Positions 7,327 through 15,999 of a stretch of DNA of 64,000 bases are shown piece after piece (position 1 is the stretch's first letter; each line of letters begins with the position of its first letter). The DNA is from Streptomyces venezuelae (GTDB taxonomy: Bacteria; Actinomycetota; Actinomycetes; Streptomycetales; Streptomycetaceae), in assembly GCF_008642375.1 (NCBI RefSeq), contig NZ_CP029194.1, forward strand, positions 8,116,501 to 8,180,500, in the 5' to 3' direction. A model generated the notes under the pieces. That model did no database searches. It was not told the origin of the DNA and saw only the letters and a list, made by a program, of their open reading frames with translations. The position numbers and the translations under genes are program-made.

Positions 7327-8409
7327 TCATCCGCCGCGGTGGCTCAGGACGGCGATGGCGAGATCGGCCAGCAGGCCGACGCCGTCGGGGCCGATGCCGT
7401 CGACCGCCTCGTCCAGGATTCCCAGGCAGCGTTCACGCCGGTGGGCGATCGCCCACCGGGTCGCGGCGAGCGCACCCGAGGTGCGGACCCGGTGTGCCGC
7501 CTCGCCGGCCGGCCCGGTGCGGGGCCCTTCGCACCGGGCGAGTTCCTCCAGCAGCCGCCGCAGCCCGGGGTCGCGGCGCAGCGCCCAGAGCGTGGGGTAG
7601 GTGTAGATGCCGTTGGCGATGTCGTGCCCCACCGGCTTGCCCGTGGAGGCGTGACTCGCCGTGAGGTCGAGCATGTCGTCGAGGAGTTGGAACCCCACGC
7701 CGAGATGGTGGCCGAAGCGTCCCAGGGCCCGGGTCGTGGCGGCGTCCAGTCCTGCGGCGAGCGCGCCTGTGCGGCACGCCGCGTCGATCAGGGCACCGGT
7801 CTTCCCGCCGATCGACCTGAAGTACGACTGTTCACTGCGGTCGGCGTCGAAGAGTGTGGAGGCTTCCTCGGCCTGGCCCTCGCACAGGCGCACCAGGGTG
7901 TGGCCCAGGAGGGTTCCGGCCTCGGCGCCGAGGCCGGAAGCGGCGGTGTACGCGTGGCCGATGAGGTAGTCGCCGGCGAGCAGGGCGCGGCTGTTGCCGG
8001 CCCGTGCGCTGATGGTCGCGACCCCGTGCCGGGTCACCGCCTCGTCCATGATGTCGTCGTGGACGAGACTTGCCAGATGCAGCAGTTCCACGGCGCGGGC
8101 ACCGCTGACGGCGCGGCCGCGCGTGCTCGCCGACGGCGGGCCGGCGGCGTGCGCGCCGGCCAGGACCAGCAGCGGACGCAGCCGTTTGCCGCCCGAGAAG
8201 ACGTCGGCCATGGCCGGCGGGATGACCAGCGGCGCGGCGCGGACGACGGTGTCGATGCCCTCCAGGCAGGCCCGCAGGTCCGCGTGCACGGTGGCGGCTC
8301 CCAGTCGCCCGGCCAGCACACCGTACGCCGCGGTGGGCCGCATGCCCTCGACGGGCGGGCGCAGGAGGGGGGCGTCCACGAGCCCGGCCGGCAGTGTCGT
8401 CTGGGTCAT
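7327..8409 (-). CDS. polyprenyl diphosphate synthase
   Basis: ATG at 8409 overlaps the stop of the upstream P450 gene (ATGA), so the two are translationally coupled. The 360-residue class I trans-prenyltransferase has 'GGKRLRPLL' (substrate-binding Lys/Arg) near residue 75, the first Asp-rich motif DDIMD at 118-122, 'GKTGALIDAAC', and the second Asp-rich motif DDMLD near 245. It condenses IPP with allylic diphosphates to GPP, FPP or GGPP; chain length cannot be fixed by eye. As the last gene of the terpene operon it supplies the prenyl diphosphate to the cyclase at 11230-12345. Confidence 0.92.
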   Translation of the reverse strand: MTQTTLPAGLVDAPLLRPPVEGMRPTAAYGVLAGRLGAATVHADLRACLEGIDTVVRAAPLVIPPAMADVFSGGKRLRPLLVLAGAHAAGPPSASTRGRAVSGARAVELLHLASLVHDDIMDEAVTRHGVATISARAGNSRALLAGDYLIGHAYTAASGLGAEAGTLLGHTLVRLCEGQAEEASTLFDADRSEQSYFRSIGGKTGALIDAACRTGALAAGLDAATTRALGRFGHHLGVGFQLLDDMLDLTASHASTGKPVGHDIANGIYTYPTLWALRRDPGLRRLLEELARCEGPRTGPAGEAAHRVRTSGALAATRWAIAHRRERCLGILDEAVDGIGPDGVGLLADLAIAVLSHRGG

Positions 8410-9800
8410 GACGCCACCGCCCGGGACCCGACCGGCGCGCCGCCGGTGGCCGCGTGGGGGGTACGTGCTTCGACTCTCAGCACCACGTGCTCGGCACCGA
8501 GCGAAGCACGGACCAGGGGCCGTGCCGTCGTACCGGGAACGGCCCGCAGCCTGAACCGGGACGCCACGGCGGCGACCGCGAGGGACAGTTCCGTCAGGGC
8601 CACTTCGTCGCCGATGCACTTGCGGTTGCCGGCCCCGAAGGGCAGCAGTGCGGCGCGGGCGGCGGGGGAGGGGGAGCGCCAGCGGCCCGGGTCGAAGCGC
8701 GACGGATGCGGGAACACGTCCTGGTCGTGGTGGAGTTGGTACGGGCTGAACAGCACCGTGGCACCCTTGGGCACCGGATGGCCCAGAAGGTCGGTGTCCT
8801 TGGTGGCGACGCGGCTGAGCAGCCACGCCGGCGGGTAGAGCCGCAGTGCCTCGAGCACGATGTGCCGCGTGTGCTCCAGGCGCGCCAGGTCCGCCGCGCT
8901 CAGGGCGCGGGCCGGCCTGCCGCGCAGCACGTCGTCGGCCTCGGCCTGCAGGGCGCGCTCGGCCTCGGGATGCCCCGACAGCAGCTGGAACACCCAGGTC
9001 AGCGCGGAGCCCGGCGGCTCCGTCGCCCCGATGAGCAGCGTCATGACCTGGTCGTGGATCTCGGCGTCGCTCAGTGACGTACCGTGCTCGTCGCGGGAGC
9101 TCACCAGGATCGACAGGACGTCGCCGTGGTCCTTCCCGGCGTCGCGGTAGGAGCGCACGGTGTCGGCGATGACGCGGTGCATCGTGGCCCGGGCCCGGTC
9201 GAAGCGGCGGTTGGCGGGCAGCGGCAGGCGGTGCACCCAGTCGGCCGGGACGAGCATGCGCCGGTAGACGCCCCGCATGACCAGCGGCATGCACGCGACG
9301 ACCTCGGTGACGGCCCGCTCGCCCAGCTGGGCACCGAACATCGTCCGTGCCGCGACCTCGAGGGCCAGCGTGTGCATCTCCCGGCCCACGTCCAGTGTCC
9401 GGCCGTGCTGCCACCGGTTCAGTGCCGTGTCGATCTGCTCGGCCATCAGCCCGGTGTAGCCGGGAAGCCGCGAGGTGCCGAACGCGGGCTGCATCAGCAG
9501 GCGCTGCCTGCGGTGCGTGGCGAAGTCCGAACTGACCAGACCGTCACCCACCAGCAGCCGGGCCTTCTCGAACAGCGGGCCGCCCTTGTCGAACGTCCGC
9601 GGATCGTGCAGCACGGTGCGCACCGCGTCGATGCCGCACGCCAGATAGGCGCGGTGGCGGCCCAGGCGCAGCGTCACGAGGTCCCCGCGCCCGTACAGCT
9701 CACGCAGGAAGGGCAGCGGGCGCCGCCACAACTGCACGGCATGGCCCACGACCGGCAGCCCGTGCGGGGCCTGGGCCGGTGCCGCAGCGGCCCGGGTCAT
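8406..9800 (-). CDS. cytochrome P450 (terpene tailoring) with altered I-helix
   Basis: ATG at 9800 overlaps the stop of the upstream P450 gene. The 464-residue soluble P450 has the heme loop 'PFGAGNRKCIGDE' (Cys ligand) and K-helix ExxR ('LEALRLYPPAW'). Its N-terminal half ('DPRTFDKGGPLFEKARLLVG', 'HRRQRLLMQPAF') resembles terpene-modifying P450s such as the albaflavenone CYP170 group. The I-helix reads 'LLIGATEPPGSALTW': the acidic residue is kept but the usual Thr of the acid-alcohol pair is Pro. This may change oxygen activation or product type. It shares the operon with a second P450 and likely acts in sequence on the cyclised terpene. Confidence 0.92.
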   Translation of the reverse strand: MTRAAAAPAQAPHGLPVVGHAVQLWRRPLPFLRELYGRGDLVTLRLGRHRAYLACGIDAVRTVLHDPRTFDKGGPLFEKARLLVGDGLVSSDFATHRRQRLLMQPAFGTSRLPGYTGLMAEQIDTALNRWQHGRTLDVGREMHTLALEVAARTMFGAQLGERAVTEVVACMPLVMRGVYRRMLVPADWVHRLPLPANRRFDRARATMHRVIADTVRSYRDAGKDHGDVLSILVSSRDEHGTSLSDAEIHDQVMTLLIGATEPPGSALTWVFQLLSGHPEAERALQAEADDVLRGRPARALSAADLARLEHTRHIVLEALRLYPPAWLLSRVATKDTDLLGHPVPKGATVLFSPYQLHHDQDVFPHPSRFDPGRWRSPSPAARAALLPFGAGNRKCIGDEVALTELSLAVAAVASRFRLRAVPGTTARPLVRASLGAEHVVLRVEARTPHAATGGAPVGSRAVAS

Positions 9801-11221
9801 GAACGCCCGCCCTGGTAGGGGCATTCGGCCGGTCGGGCCGAGGGCGCCGGGGTGTGATGAGCGGCGGCGCGGCGGTGCAGCACCATCGGCATCGGGCCGG
9901 GGCCGAGCGTCGCCTCGGGCAGCGGGACCCGCTCGGCGTCCGGGACCATCCGCAGCGACCAGCCCGACAGGATCGTCGCGATGACGATCATCGCCTCGTT
10001 CAGCGCGAACTTGTCACCGATGCACTTGCGGTTGCCCATGATGAAGGGCTGCATGGCGGCCTCGGTGATGTCGTCCACGCGCTCCGGCAGCCACCGGTCC
10101 GGGTCGAACGTCTCGGGCCGCGCGAACAGATCCGGGTTGTGGTGCAGCAGATAGGGGCTGAGCAGCACGATGGAGTCCCGGCCGATGCGGTGGCCGCCCA
10201 GCTCGGTGTCGCACGTGGTCATCCGGGTCAGCAGCCACACCGGCGGACGGATCCGCAGGGTCTCGTACAGCACCCGGTACAGGTACGGCAGGCGGGGGAG
10301 GTCCTCGAACGCCGGCGGCCTGCCGGCCAGCACCTCGTCGAGCTCCGCGCACAGTCGCCGTTCGACCTCGGGGTGCTCGGTGATCAGGTGCAGGGCCGAG
10401 CAGATCGCGTTCGCCGTCGTCTCCATGCCGCCGGCCAGCAGCGTCATGACCTGCTTGTGGATCTCCGTCTCGGACATGTTCTGCCCGGAGCCCTCGTCGA
10501 CCGCGCCGATCAGGATCGACATCAGGTCGCCGTGGTCGACGCCCGCACTGCGGTACTGCTCGATCGTCTCGTCGACGACCTGCTCCATCCGCTCGTGCGC
10601 GAGCTGGAACTCGCGGTTCTCCCGGGTGGGCAGCTTCTCCAGCAGCGAGGTCGGCGCCACCATCCGCTTGTAGACGCCGCGGTTGATGATCGGCATGCAC
10701 TCCTGCACCTCGGCCGCGGCGCGCCCGCTCATCGGGTTGGTGAACATGGTGCGCGAGGCGATGCGGAGCGTCACCGTGTGCATCTCATCGCGTACGTCGC
10801 GTTCCTGGCCGTCGGCCCAGTCGTCGAGCAGCGCCGCGATCTCCTGCCGCATCACCGCCACGTACCCGGGCATCCGCGACTTGTGGAAGCCCGGCTGCAT
10901 CATCCGCCGCTGCCTGCGGTGCGGCTCCCAGGTCGCCGCGAACAGCCCGCTGCCGACGAGTTGCTCGGCCTTCTCGAACAGCGGCCCGCCCTTGTCGAAG
11001 GTCCGCGGCTCCAGCAGCACCCGCTTGATCAACTCGGGGTGGCAGACCATGACGGCGGGGCGGCGCCCCAGCCGGACCTCCACCAGGTCCCCGTGCCGGG
11101 GCAACCCGGTCAGGAACTCCAGCGGCCGGCGGGCCAGCGGCACGGCGTGGCCGAGCAGGGGCAGGGCGCCGGGCGCGAGCGCGTAGGACATCGTGCGGGG
11201 CGGTGGCGAGACGGTGGTCAC
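9797..11221 (-). CDS. cytochrome P450 (terpene tailoring)
   Basis: GTG at 11221 is preferred because a GAGGAG site lies just ahead; the terpene synthase stop is only 8 bases upstream. A 474-residue P450 with canonical I-helix 'LLAGGMETTANAI', ExxR 'YETLRIRPPVW' and heme loop 'PFIMGNRKCIGDKFAL'. It shares the 'FDKGGPLFEKA' and 'RRQRRMMQPGF' segments with the next gene, so the pair probably arose by duplication. Predicted hydroxylation or further oxidation of the product of the adjacent terpene cyclase, using ferredoxin partners encoded elsewhere. Confidence 0.92.
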   Translation of the reverse strand: MTTVSPPPRTMSYALAPGALPLLGHAVPLARRPLEFLTGLPRHGDLVEVRLGRRPAVMVCHPELIKRVLLEPRTFDKGGPLFEKAEQLVGSGLFAATWEPHRRQRRMMQPGFHKSRMPGYVAVMRQEIAALLDDWADGQERDVRDEMHTVTLRIASRTMFTNPMSGRAAAEVQECMPIINRGVYKRMVAPTSLLEKLPTRENREFQLAHERMEQVVDETIEQYRSAGVDHGDLMSILIGAVDEGSGQNMSETEIHKQVMTLLAGGMETTANAICSALHLITEHPEVERRLCAELDEVLAGRPPAFEDLPRLPYLYRVLYETLRIRPPVWLLTRMTTCDTELGGHRIGRDSIVLLSPYLLHHNPDLFARPETFDPDRWLPERVDDITEAAMQPFIMGNRKCIGDKFALNEAMIVIATILSGWSLRMVPDAERVPLPEATLGPGPMPMVLHRRAAAHHTPAPSARPAECPYQGGRS

Positions 11222-11229
11222 GGCGCTCC

Positions 11230-12345
11230 TCAAACCAGCGGTCGGGTGGGTCGGGCGCTCGGCGGGGCAGCGGGTGCGTCACGGAAGCGGGCCACCGACG
11301 CGGTGAGACTGATCCAGCCGGAGGTCGAGCCGTCCCACACCGAGCCGTCGCCGAAGTAGCGCGGCGTCAGATACTCGAACTCCTGGCTTCCGCCGATCAG
11401 ATGGTCGAGCCCCGACAGATAGGCGCGGACGTCCTCGTCGTGCCCGTGGGGGCCGGCCAGCACCGCGTCACGTGCCGCGATGTAGGCGCGTTCGTGGTGC
11501 TCCACGAGGGCGCACAGCCGGTCGACGGCGTCCTGCAGCTCAAGCCCTTCGACCTCGCACAGCACGCGGACGGTCGTCATGGTGTCCCGCTGGGCGTACT
11601 CCTTGCGCCACGAGAGCAGGTCGTTGACGAGGATCAACTGCCGCATGCCGTGGTGGTGGACCTCGTCGAACAGGCCCTCTGCGGCGGCCCGGCTCATGTC
11701 GACCTCGGCCGCGTACTCGGTGAGCAGTTCAAGGAACTCGCACCCGAAGCTGTCGACCCGCACCCGCATGCACGCCTCGAACTGCGGAACCCGCCTGTCG
11801 AGTTTGCTGCGGATCTCCTCCGCGCACCCGCGCAGGAACGCCTCGAGGGCCGCGACGAGCCGATCGACCTGCCGTGCGCTCATCCCGGCCGCGATGCGCC
11901 GCCACAGGTCCTGGGCGGCGCGGCCGTACAGGCTCGCGGCGGGGCCGCCGACCCCGCCTTCGCGCAGGTCGGCGACGACGGCGGCGAAGGTCTCGGCGGC
12001 CGCCGCGTGGTCGGCGCCCAGTGCCGCCTCGTCGGAGACGAAGCTGTCGATCACCGTGACGAACTGGTACCAGTCGGCGATGTTCTGGGCCCTGCCCGCC
12101 TCGGCGTACGGCACCGTCAGAGGCCCGTAGATCCCGTTGCGCTGACGCAGGAAGAACAGCAGCGACTCCTCGGAGTCGAAGCAGTCCGCCAGCATCCGCC
12201 GCACCCAGCCGTTGGAGGCGATCTCGATGCGGGCGGCGTCGGGGTGGTAACCAGCGGGCAGCAGCCGCGGCAGCGGCGGCAGGAAGAACTCTCCCGGCCC
12301 GTCACCGGGCAGGAGGCGACGGGTGAGGTCGGTGTCGGTGATCAC
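11230..12345 (-). CDS. class I terpene synthase
   Basis: GTG at 12345 with GGAG about 8 bases ahead; 371 residues, usual size for a bacterial mono-domain cyclase. The NSE triad is clear: 'NDLLSWRKE' (Asn241, Ser245, Glu249). The first metal motif is unusual, 'VTVIDSFVSDE' (Asp100, Asp105), instead of DDxxD/E. A C-terminal 'YLTPRYF' provides the family Arg-Tyr pair. It is the first gene of a four-gene operon with two P450s and a prenyl diphosphate synthase. Product class (sesqui- or diterpene) cannot be told by eye; a dedicated prenyl synthase favours a diterpene, by analogy with cyclooctatin-type clusters. Confidence 0.88.
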   Translation of the reverse strand: MITDTDLTRRLLPGDGPGEFFLPPLPRLLPAGYHPDAARIEIASNGWVRRMLADCFDSEESLLFFLRQRNGIYGPLTVPYAEAGRAQNIADWYQFVTVIDSFVSDEAALGADHAAAAETFAAVVADLREGGVGGPAASLYGRAAQDLWRRIAAGMSARQVDRLVAALEAFLRGCAEEIRSKLDRRVPQFEACMRVRVDSFGCEFLELLTEYAAEVDMSRAAAEGLFDEVHHHGMRQLILVNDLLSWRKEYAQRDTMTTVRVLCEVEGLELQDAVDRLCALVEHHERAYIAARDAVLAGPHGHDEDVRAYLSGLDHLIGGSQEFEYLTPRYFGDGSVWDGSTSGWISLTASVARFRDAPAAPPSARPTRPLV

Positions 12346-12831
12346 CTTGGATCTCCAGATCGGCGGAGGCGGGCGGAGGCGTTGCTGACCCCCCACAGTG
12401 GGACCGCCCGCTAAAGAGTCACTTGAGAGCCGACGGCGCGGGTGCGCCCGAGGCCGGGCCAAGGCATCGCGCAACTCAGCCTTGGCCGGCCGGCCCGTGG
12501 GTCCACGTTCGAGCCGGGCATTCCGCCAGGCCGTCGACGTCGGCTCGATCAGGGCCCATCGGGGTGTCGGGCAGGCCGCTGGGGTACGGCTTGCGCTCGT
12601 TCACGGCACGGCGTGAGCATGTACGTGCCGGAAGATGTCGTTCCGCCGGCAACGGGAAGGTTCTGCGCCAGCTCTGCGTCAGACGGCGTTCCAGGCCAAG
12701 CAACGGATGAGACGGGCGGCAGGACTCTCGCTGCTGGGGGCGGCCCCACCCCCAGCCCGCGCACGCCCTCGCCCCCGGGCCTCGGCCGTGACCGAACGCC
12801 CGAGGAGGCAGCCGGGACCGTGCCGGCGCCG
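12346..12831. promoter_or_regulatory. intergenic region upstream of the terpene operon
   Basis: These 486 bases separate the terpene synthase start from the end of the N-formylglutamate amidohydrolase gene, both leftward. The terpene operon promoter must lie here. No convincing -10/-35 pair, palindrome or small gene was found, and the open frames have no family resemblance. Confidence 0.4.
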
Positions 12832-13635
12832 CTACGCCGACGGGTGCGGCGGCACCGCGTCGACGAGCGCCGCCAGGGCCTCCCCGAGCGCCTGCGCTCC
12901 AGGCCCCGCCGGGCCGCCCGGCTCGGTCATGTAGACGTCACGGCGAATCTCGATCATGAGCGCGCCGACCCGCGGGTCCTTGCCGTAGTACGACAGCGGT
13001 ACGTACGTCCCGGCGAAGGGCGTGTCCTTCGCCAGGCCCCCGAACCCGCCGAACGCCTCCCGTGCCGCGTCCAGCAGGGCCGGCGGCGTGTGGAAGGCGT
13101 CGGTTCCGAGGCAGACCGGCGGACGGGGGCCCTCGCCGTGCAGCTCGTACGGCAGCGGCCCGGTCGGGTACGAGTGGACGTCGACGATCACGGCCCGCCC
13201 CGTCGCCTCCAGGCGCCCCGCCACGGCGGCGGCCATGCCCTCGGCGTACGGCGTGAAGTACCGGTCGATCAGCGGCGCCGGGTCGAAGCCGGCGGGGCGG
13301 AGCGCGGCGCGGTGCGTGGTCCGCGTGTACACCGCGCCCATCCCGACGGCCAGCATCTCCTCGCGCTCGTCGGGGAACCGCTCGGGGTCGACGACCAGGC
13401 GTGACAGGCGGTTGACGAACCGCCAGGGGGTCACGCCGGCGGTCGCCGCGGCCACGGCCGCGATCTCCGCGGTGTGGGCGTCGGTGATGTGGTCCAGCTC
13501 GCGGTCCAGTTCCCCGTCGCCGAGCAGGAGGCCCTCGCGCACGTCAGGGGGTATCACCCGCGAGGAGTGCGGGACATGGAGGAGGACGGGGGAGTCCGGG
13601 GCGCCGGCGAGGACGTCGTACGAACGTGAGGTCAT
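12832..13635 (-). CDS. N-formylglutamate amidohydrolase family
   Basis: A 267-residue protein with the family landmarks 'LLHVPHSSRVIPPDVR' near the start, 'LSRLVVDPERFPDERE' (about 80-95), 'VIVDVHSYPTGPLPYE' and 'ALMIEIRRDVYM'. The His, Asp and Glu residues in these segments form the metal site of this zinc amidohydrolase family (HutG type). It would hydrolyse N-formylglutamate or a related N-acyl amino acid. No histidine-utilisation genes are adjacent, so the true substrate may differ. ATG at 13635. Confidence 0.88.
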   Translation of the reverse strand: MTSRSYDVLAGAPDSPVLLHVPHSSRVIPPDVREGLLLGDGELDRELDHITDAHTAEIAAVAAATAGVTPWRFVNRLSRLVVDPERFPDEREEMLAVGMGAVYTRTTHRAALRPAGFDPAPLIDRYFTPYAEGMAAAVAGRLEATGRAVIVDVHSYPTGPLPYELHGEGPRPPVCLGTDAFHTPPALLDAAREAFGGFGGLAKDTPFAGTYVPLSYYGKDPRVGALMIEIRRDVYMTEPGGPAGPGAQALGEALAALVDAVPPHPSA

Positions 13636-13705
13636 CGGCTCACCCTTGCACAGCCCGTGCCCGCCCTGGCGTGCGCCCCGCGCTCGCCCGTCGGCGCGGC
13701 GCCGG

Positions 13706-14134
13706 TCACCGGCGGTCGACCGCCACCGTCGCGTGGACGGTCTTCCCGCCCGGGCCCGCGTCCACGGTCACGTCTCGGCACAGACGGAGCACGATCGGCC
13801 AGCCGTAGCCCCCGGGGCGCAGCCCCTGGCTGGGCTGGTGCAGCGGGACCTTCCCGCTGGCGTCGGACACGGACACCGTCACCCGGTCGCGTCCGACCCC
13901 GATCCCGAAGCCCGTGACACCGCCCGCGTGCCGGAGCGCGTTCGTGACCAGCTCCGAGGTGACGAGCAGCAGGTCCTCGACCTGGGAGGGCCACAGGGGG
14001 CCGAGCGCCGCGAGGGTGTGCCGGACGAGCTGCCGCGCCTGGGCCGGGGTACGGACCGGGGACGTGCCGGCGTTCCCGGCGCCGCGCGGGTCCGTCCCGG
14101 GGGCCCGGGACCGGGTGTCGCTCCAGGTCTTCAT
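13706..14134 (-). CDS. RsbW-like ATP-binding protein (anti-sigma type)
   Basis: ATG at 14134; 142 residues, essentially one GHKL/HATPase domain. The N-box 'LLLVTSELVTNALRHAGG' and the G-box region 'GGYGWPIVLRLC' are visible. Proteins of this size either act as anti-sigma kinases (RsbW/UshX type) or regulate by phosphorylation without DNA binding. It is divergent from a SigB-family sigma factor gene starting at 14324, so it may be its cognate anti-sigma factor. That partnership is inference, as Streptomyces encodes many such proteins. Confidence 0.8.
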   Translation of the reverse strand: MKTWSDTRSRAPGTDPRGAGNAGTSPVRTPAQARQLVRHTLAALGPLWPSQVEDLLLVTSELVTNALRHAGGVTGFGIGVGRDRVTVSVSDASGKVPLHQPSQGLRPGGYGWPIVLRLCRDVTVDAGPGGKTVHATVAVDRR

Positions 14135-14251
14135 CACGGATCCCTTTCTTCCTGTTCCTGGCCGGTTCCTCGGCAGGTGTTGAGTTTCGTCTGCCCGTTC
14201 GATCCGGGGTGATGTGTTCTTTCCGGTCGGAATCGGTCGGGAACGGACGAG

Positions 14252-14276
14252 GAGTGCCTTGAGGAAGCGGGGGTAC
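14252..14276 (+). promoter_or_regulatory. candidate SigB-type promoter
   Basis: GAGT at 14252-14255, a 15-base spacer and GGGTAC at 14271-14276 match the GNNT-N14-16-GGGTAC/T form reported for SigB-family promoters in Streptomyces. It lies 47 bases ahead of the sigma factor gene, which would make that gene autoregulated under stress. The motif is short, so chance occurrence is possible. Confidence 0.4.
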
Positions 14277-14323
14277 GAGAACCGGGACCGCTGAACGGAC
14301 CGCGAGCCAGAGGAGGTTGTCCC

Positions 14324-15196
14324 GTGCGGACCGATCCGGCCGAGGCGACGACGACGTACGCGACGAACGGCGTGGGCGAGGACCTGCCCTTTCCCGAGGT
14401 GCCGCACGAGGTTCCACCCCGGGACGCGCGCGCCCTGTCGAAGGTGTTCTTCCGCGAACTGGCGGCGCGGGAGGAGGGCACCGCGGGGCACCAGTACGTC
14501 CGGAACACGCTCATCGAGATGAACATGTCACTGGTGGTGTACGCGGCGGAACGGTTCCGGACGGGCGGTCCCGAGCGGGAGGACATCCTCCAGGTCGGGA
14601 TGGTCGGTCTCATCAAGGCGATCGACCGCTTCGACCTGTCGCGCGAGGTGGAGTTCGCCACCTTCGCCGTGCCGTACATCGTGGGTGAGATCAAGCGCTT
14701 CTTCCGCGACACCACATGGGCCGTGCACGTCCCGCGCCGCCTCCAGGAGGCGCGGGTCGAGCTGGCCAAGGCGACCGACGAGCTGAGCTCACGGCTCGGC
14801 CGGGCCCCGCGCATCGCGGAGCTGGCGCCGGCCATGGACCTGTCCGAGGAGGAGGTGATCGAGGCCCAGGTCGCCGCCAACGGCTACCACTCCACGTCCC
14901 TGGACGCCACGTTCGCCGGAGGCGACAGCGAGGACGAGGACGCGGCCCTGGCCGACCTCATCGGCCAGGAGGACCCGGCGCTCGCCCTCTTCGAGGAGTT
15001 CCACACCCTCGCCCCGCTCGTGGAGGCCCTCCCGCCCCGCGACCGGCTGCTGCTGCACCTCCGCTTCGTGGAGGAACTCACCCAGACGCAGATCGGCGAG
15101 CGGCTCGGCGTCTCCCAGATGCACGTCTCACGGCTGCTCGCACGGAGCCTCGACCGGCTGCGGGACGGCATGACCGTGCAGGGCGGTGAGGCCTGA
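14324..15196 (+). CDS. SigB/SigF-family RNA polymerase sigma factor
   Basis: GTG at 14324 behind AGAGGAGG; 290 residues. Region 2 is 'QYVRNTLIEMNMSLVVYAAERF...DILQVGMVGLIKAIDRFD', region 3 follows, and region 4 ends with helix-turn-helix 'LTQTQIGERLGVSQMHVSRL'. This is the SigB/F/G group, which in Streptomyces controls osmotic and oxidative stress and spore development. It is divergent from an RsbW-like gene and converges on the ectoine operon; a role in osmotic control of that operon is conceivable but unproven. An acidic insert ('GGDSEDEDAALADL') before region 4 is typical of the family. Confidence 0.92.
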   Translation: MRTDPAEATTTYATNGVGEDLPFPEVPHEVPPRDARALSKVFFRELAAREEGTAGHQYVRNTLIEMNMSLVVYAAERFRTGGPEREDILQVGMVGLIKAIDRFDLSREVEFATFAVPYIVGEIKRFFRDTTWAVHVPRRLQEARVELAKATDELSSRLGRAPRIAELAPAMDLSEEEVIEAQVAANGYHSTSLDATFAGGDSEDEDAALADLIGQEDPALALFEEFHTLAPLVEALPPRDRLLLHLRFVEELTQTQIGERLGVSQMHVSRLLARSLDRLRDGMTVQGGEA

Positions 15197-15219
15197 GGGG
15201 CGGCCCGGGGCCGGTGGTC

Positions 15220-15999
15220 TCAGTGGACCGAGCTCAGGAACGCGCGGGTGCGCTCCTCCGCCGGCGCGTCCAGGAGCTCGTCCGCCGGTCCCGACTCGAC
15301 GATCCGGCCGCCGTCGAACATCAGGATCCGGTCCGAGACGTCCCGGGCGAACCCCATCTCGTGCGTCACGCACAGCAGGGTGATGTCGGTGCGGTGGGCG
15401 ACGTCCCGCAGCACGTCGAGCACCTCCGCCACCAGCTCCGGGTCCAGCGCGGACGTCACCTCGTCCAGGAGCAGGATCTCCGGGCGCATCGCGAGCGCGC
15501 GGGCGATGGCCACCCGCTGCTGCTGGCCGCCGGAGAGCCGGGTCGGCCGCGCGTCGACCTTGTCGGCGAGCCCGACCAGGTCGAGCAGGTCCCGCGCCCG
15601 CCGCGCGGCCTCGTCCCTGCTCTCGCCGAGGACGTGCACGGGCGCCTCCACGACGTTGTCGAGGACGCTCATGTGCGGGAAGAGGTTGAACTGCTGGAAG
15701 ACCATGCCGATCCGCCGCCGTCGCCCGGCCAGATGACGTTCGCTCGCCGGCACCAGCTTCCCGGGGGTCCGGCCCGGCATGTGGGAGAAGGGCTCTCCGG
15801 CCACGTGGATGACCCCGTCGGTGACCCGCTCCAGTGTCATGAGCAGCCGGAGGATCGTGGTCTTCCCGGAGCCGCTCGGGCCGATGAGGGTCACCCGCTC
15901 CCCGCGGGCGACCTCCAGGTCGAGCCCGTCGAGCACGGTGTGGTCGCCGTACCGCTTCGTGACCCGGTCGAAGCGGACTGCCAGGTCCTCAGTGGGCAA
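15220..15999 (-). CDS. ehuA: ectoine/hydroxyectoine ABC transporter ATP-binding protein
   Basis: A 259-residue polar amino-acid-type ATPase: Walker A 'GPSGSGKTT', Q-loop 'GMVFQQFNLFPHMSV', signature 'LSGGQQQRVAIARAL', Walker B 'ILLLDEVTSALDP', switch His in 'LLCVTHEMGF'. The start is TTG at 15999, supported by GGAGG 6 bases ahead and by overlap with the end of ehuD; no better ATG or GTG exists nearby. Last gene of the ectABCD-ehuBCDA operon; powers uptake of ectoines. Confidence 0.9.
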   Translation of the reverse strand: MPTEDLAVRFDRVTKRYGDHTVLDGLDLEVARGERVTLIGPSGSGKTTILRLLMTLERVTDGVIHVAGEPFSHMPGRTPGKLVPASERHLAGRRRRIGMVFQQFNLFPHMSVLDNVVEAPVHVLGESRDEAARRARDLLDLVGLADKVDARPTRLSGGQQQRVAIARALAMRPEILLLDEVTSALDPELVAEVLDVLRDVAHRTDITLLCVTHEMGFARDVSDRILMFDGGRIVESGPADELLDAPAEERTRAFLSSVH

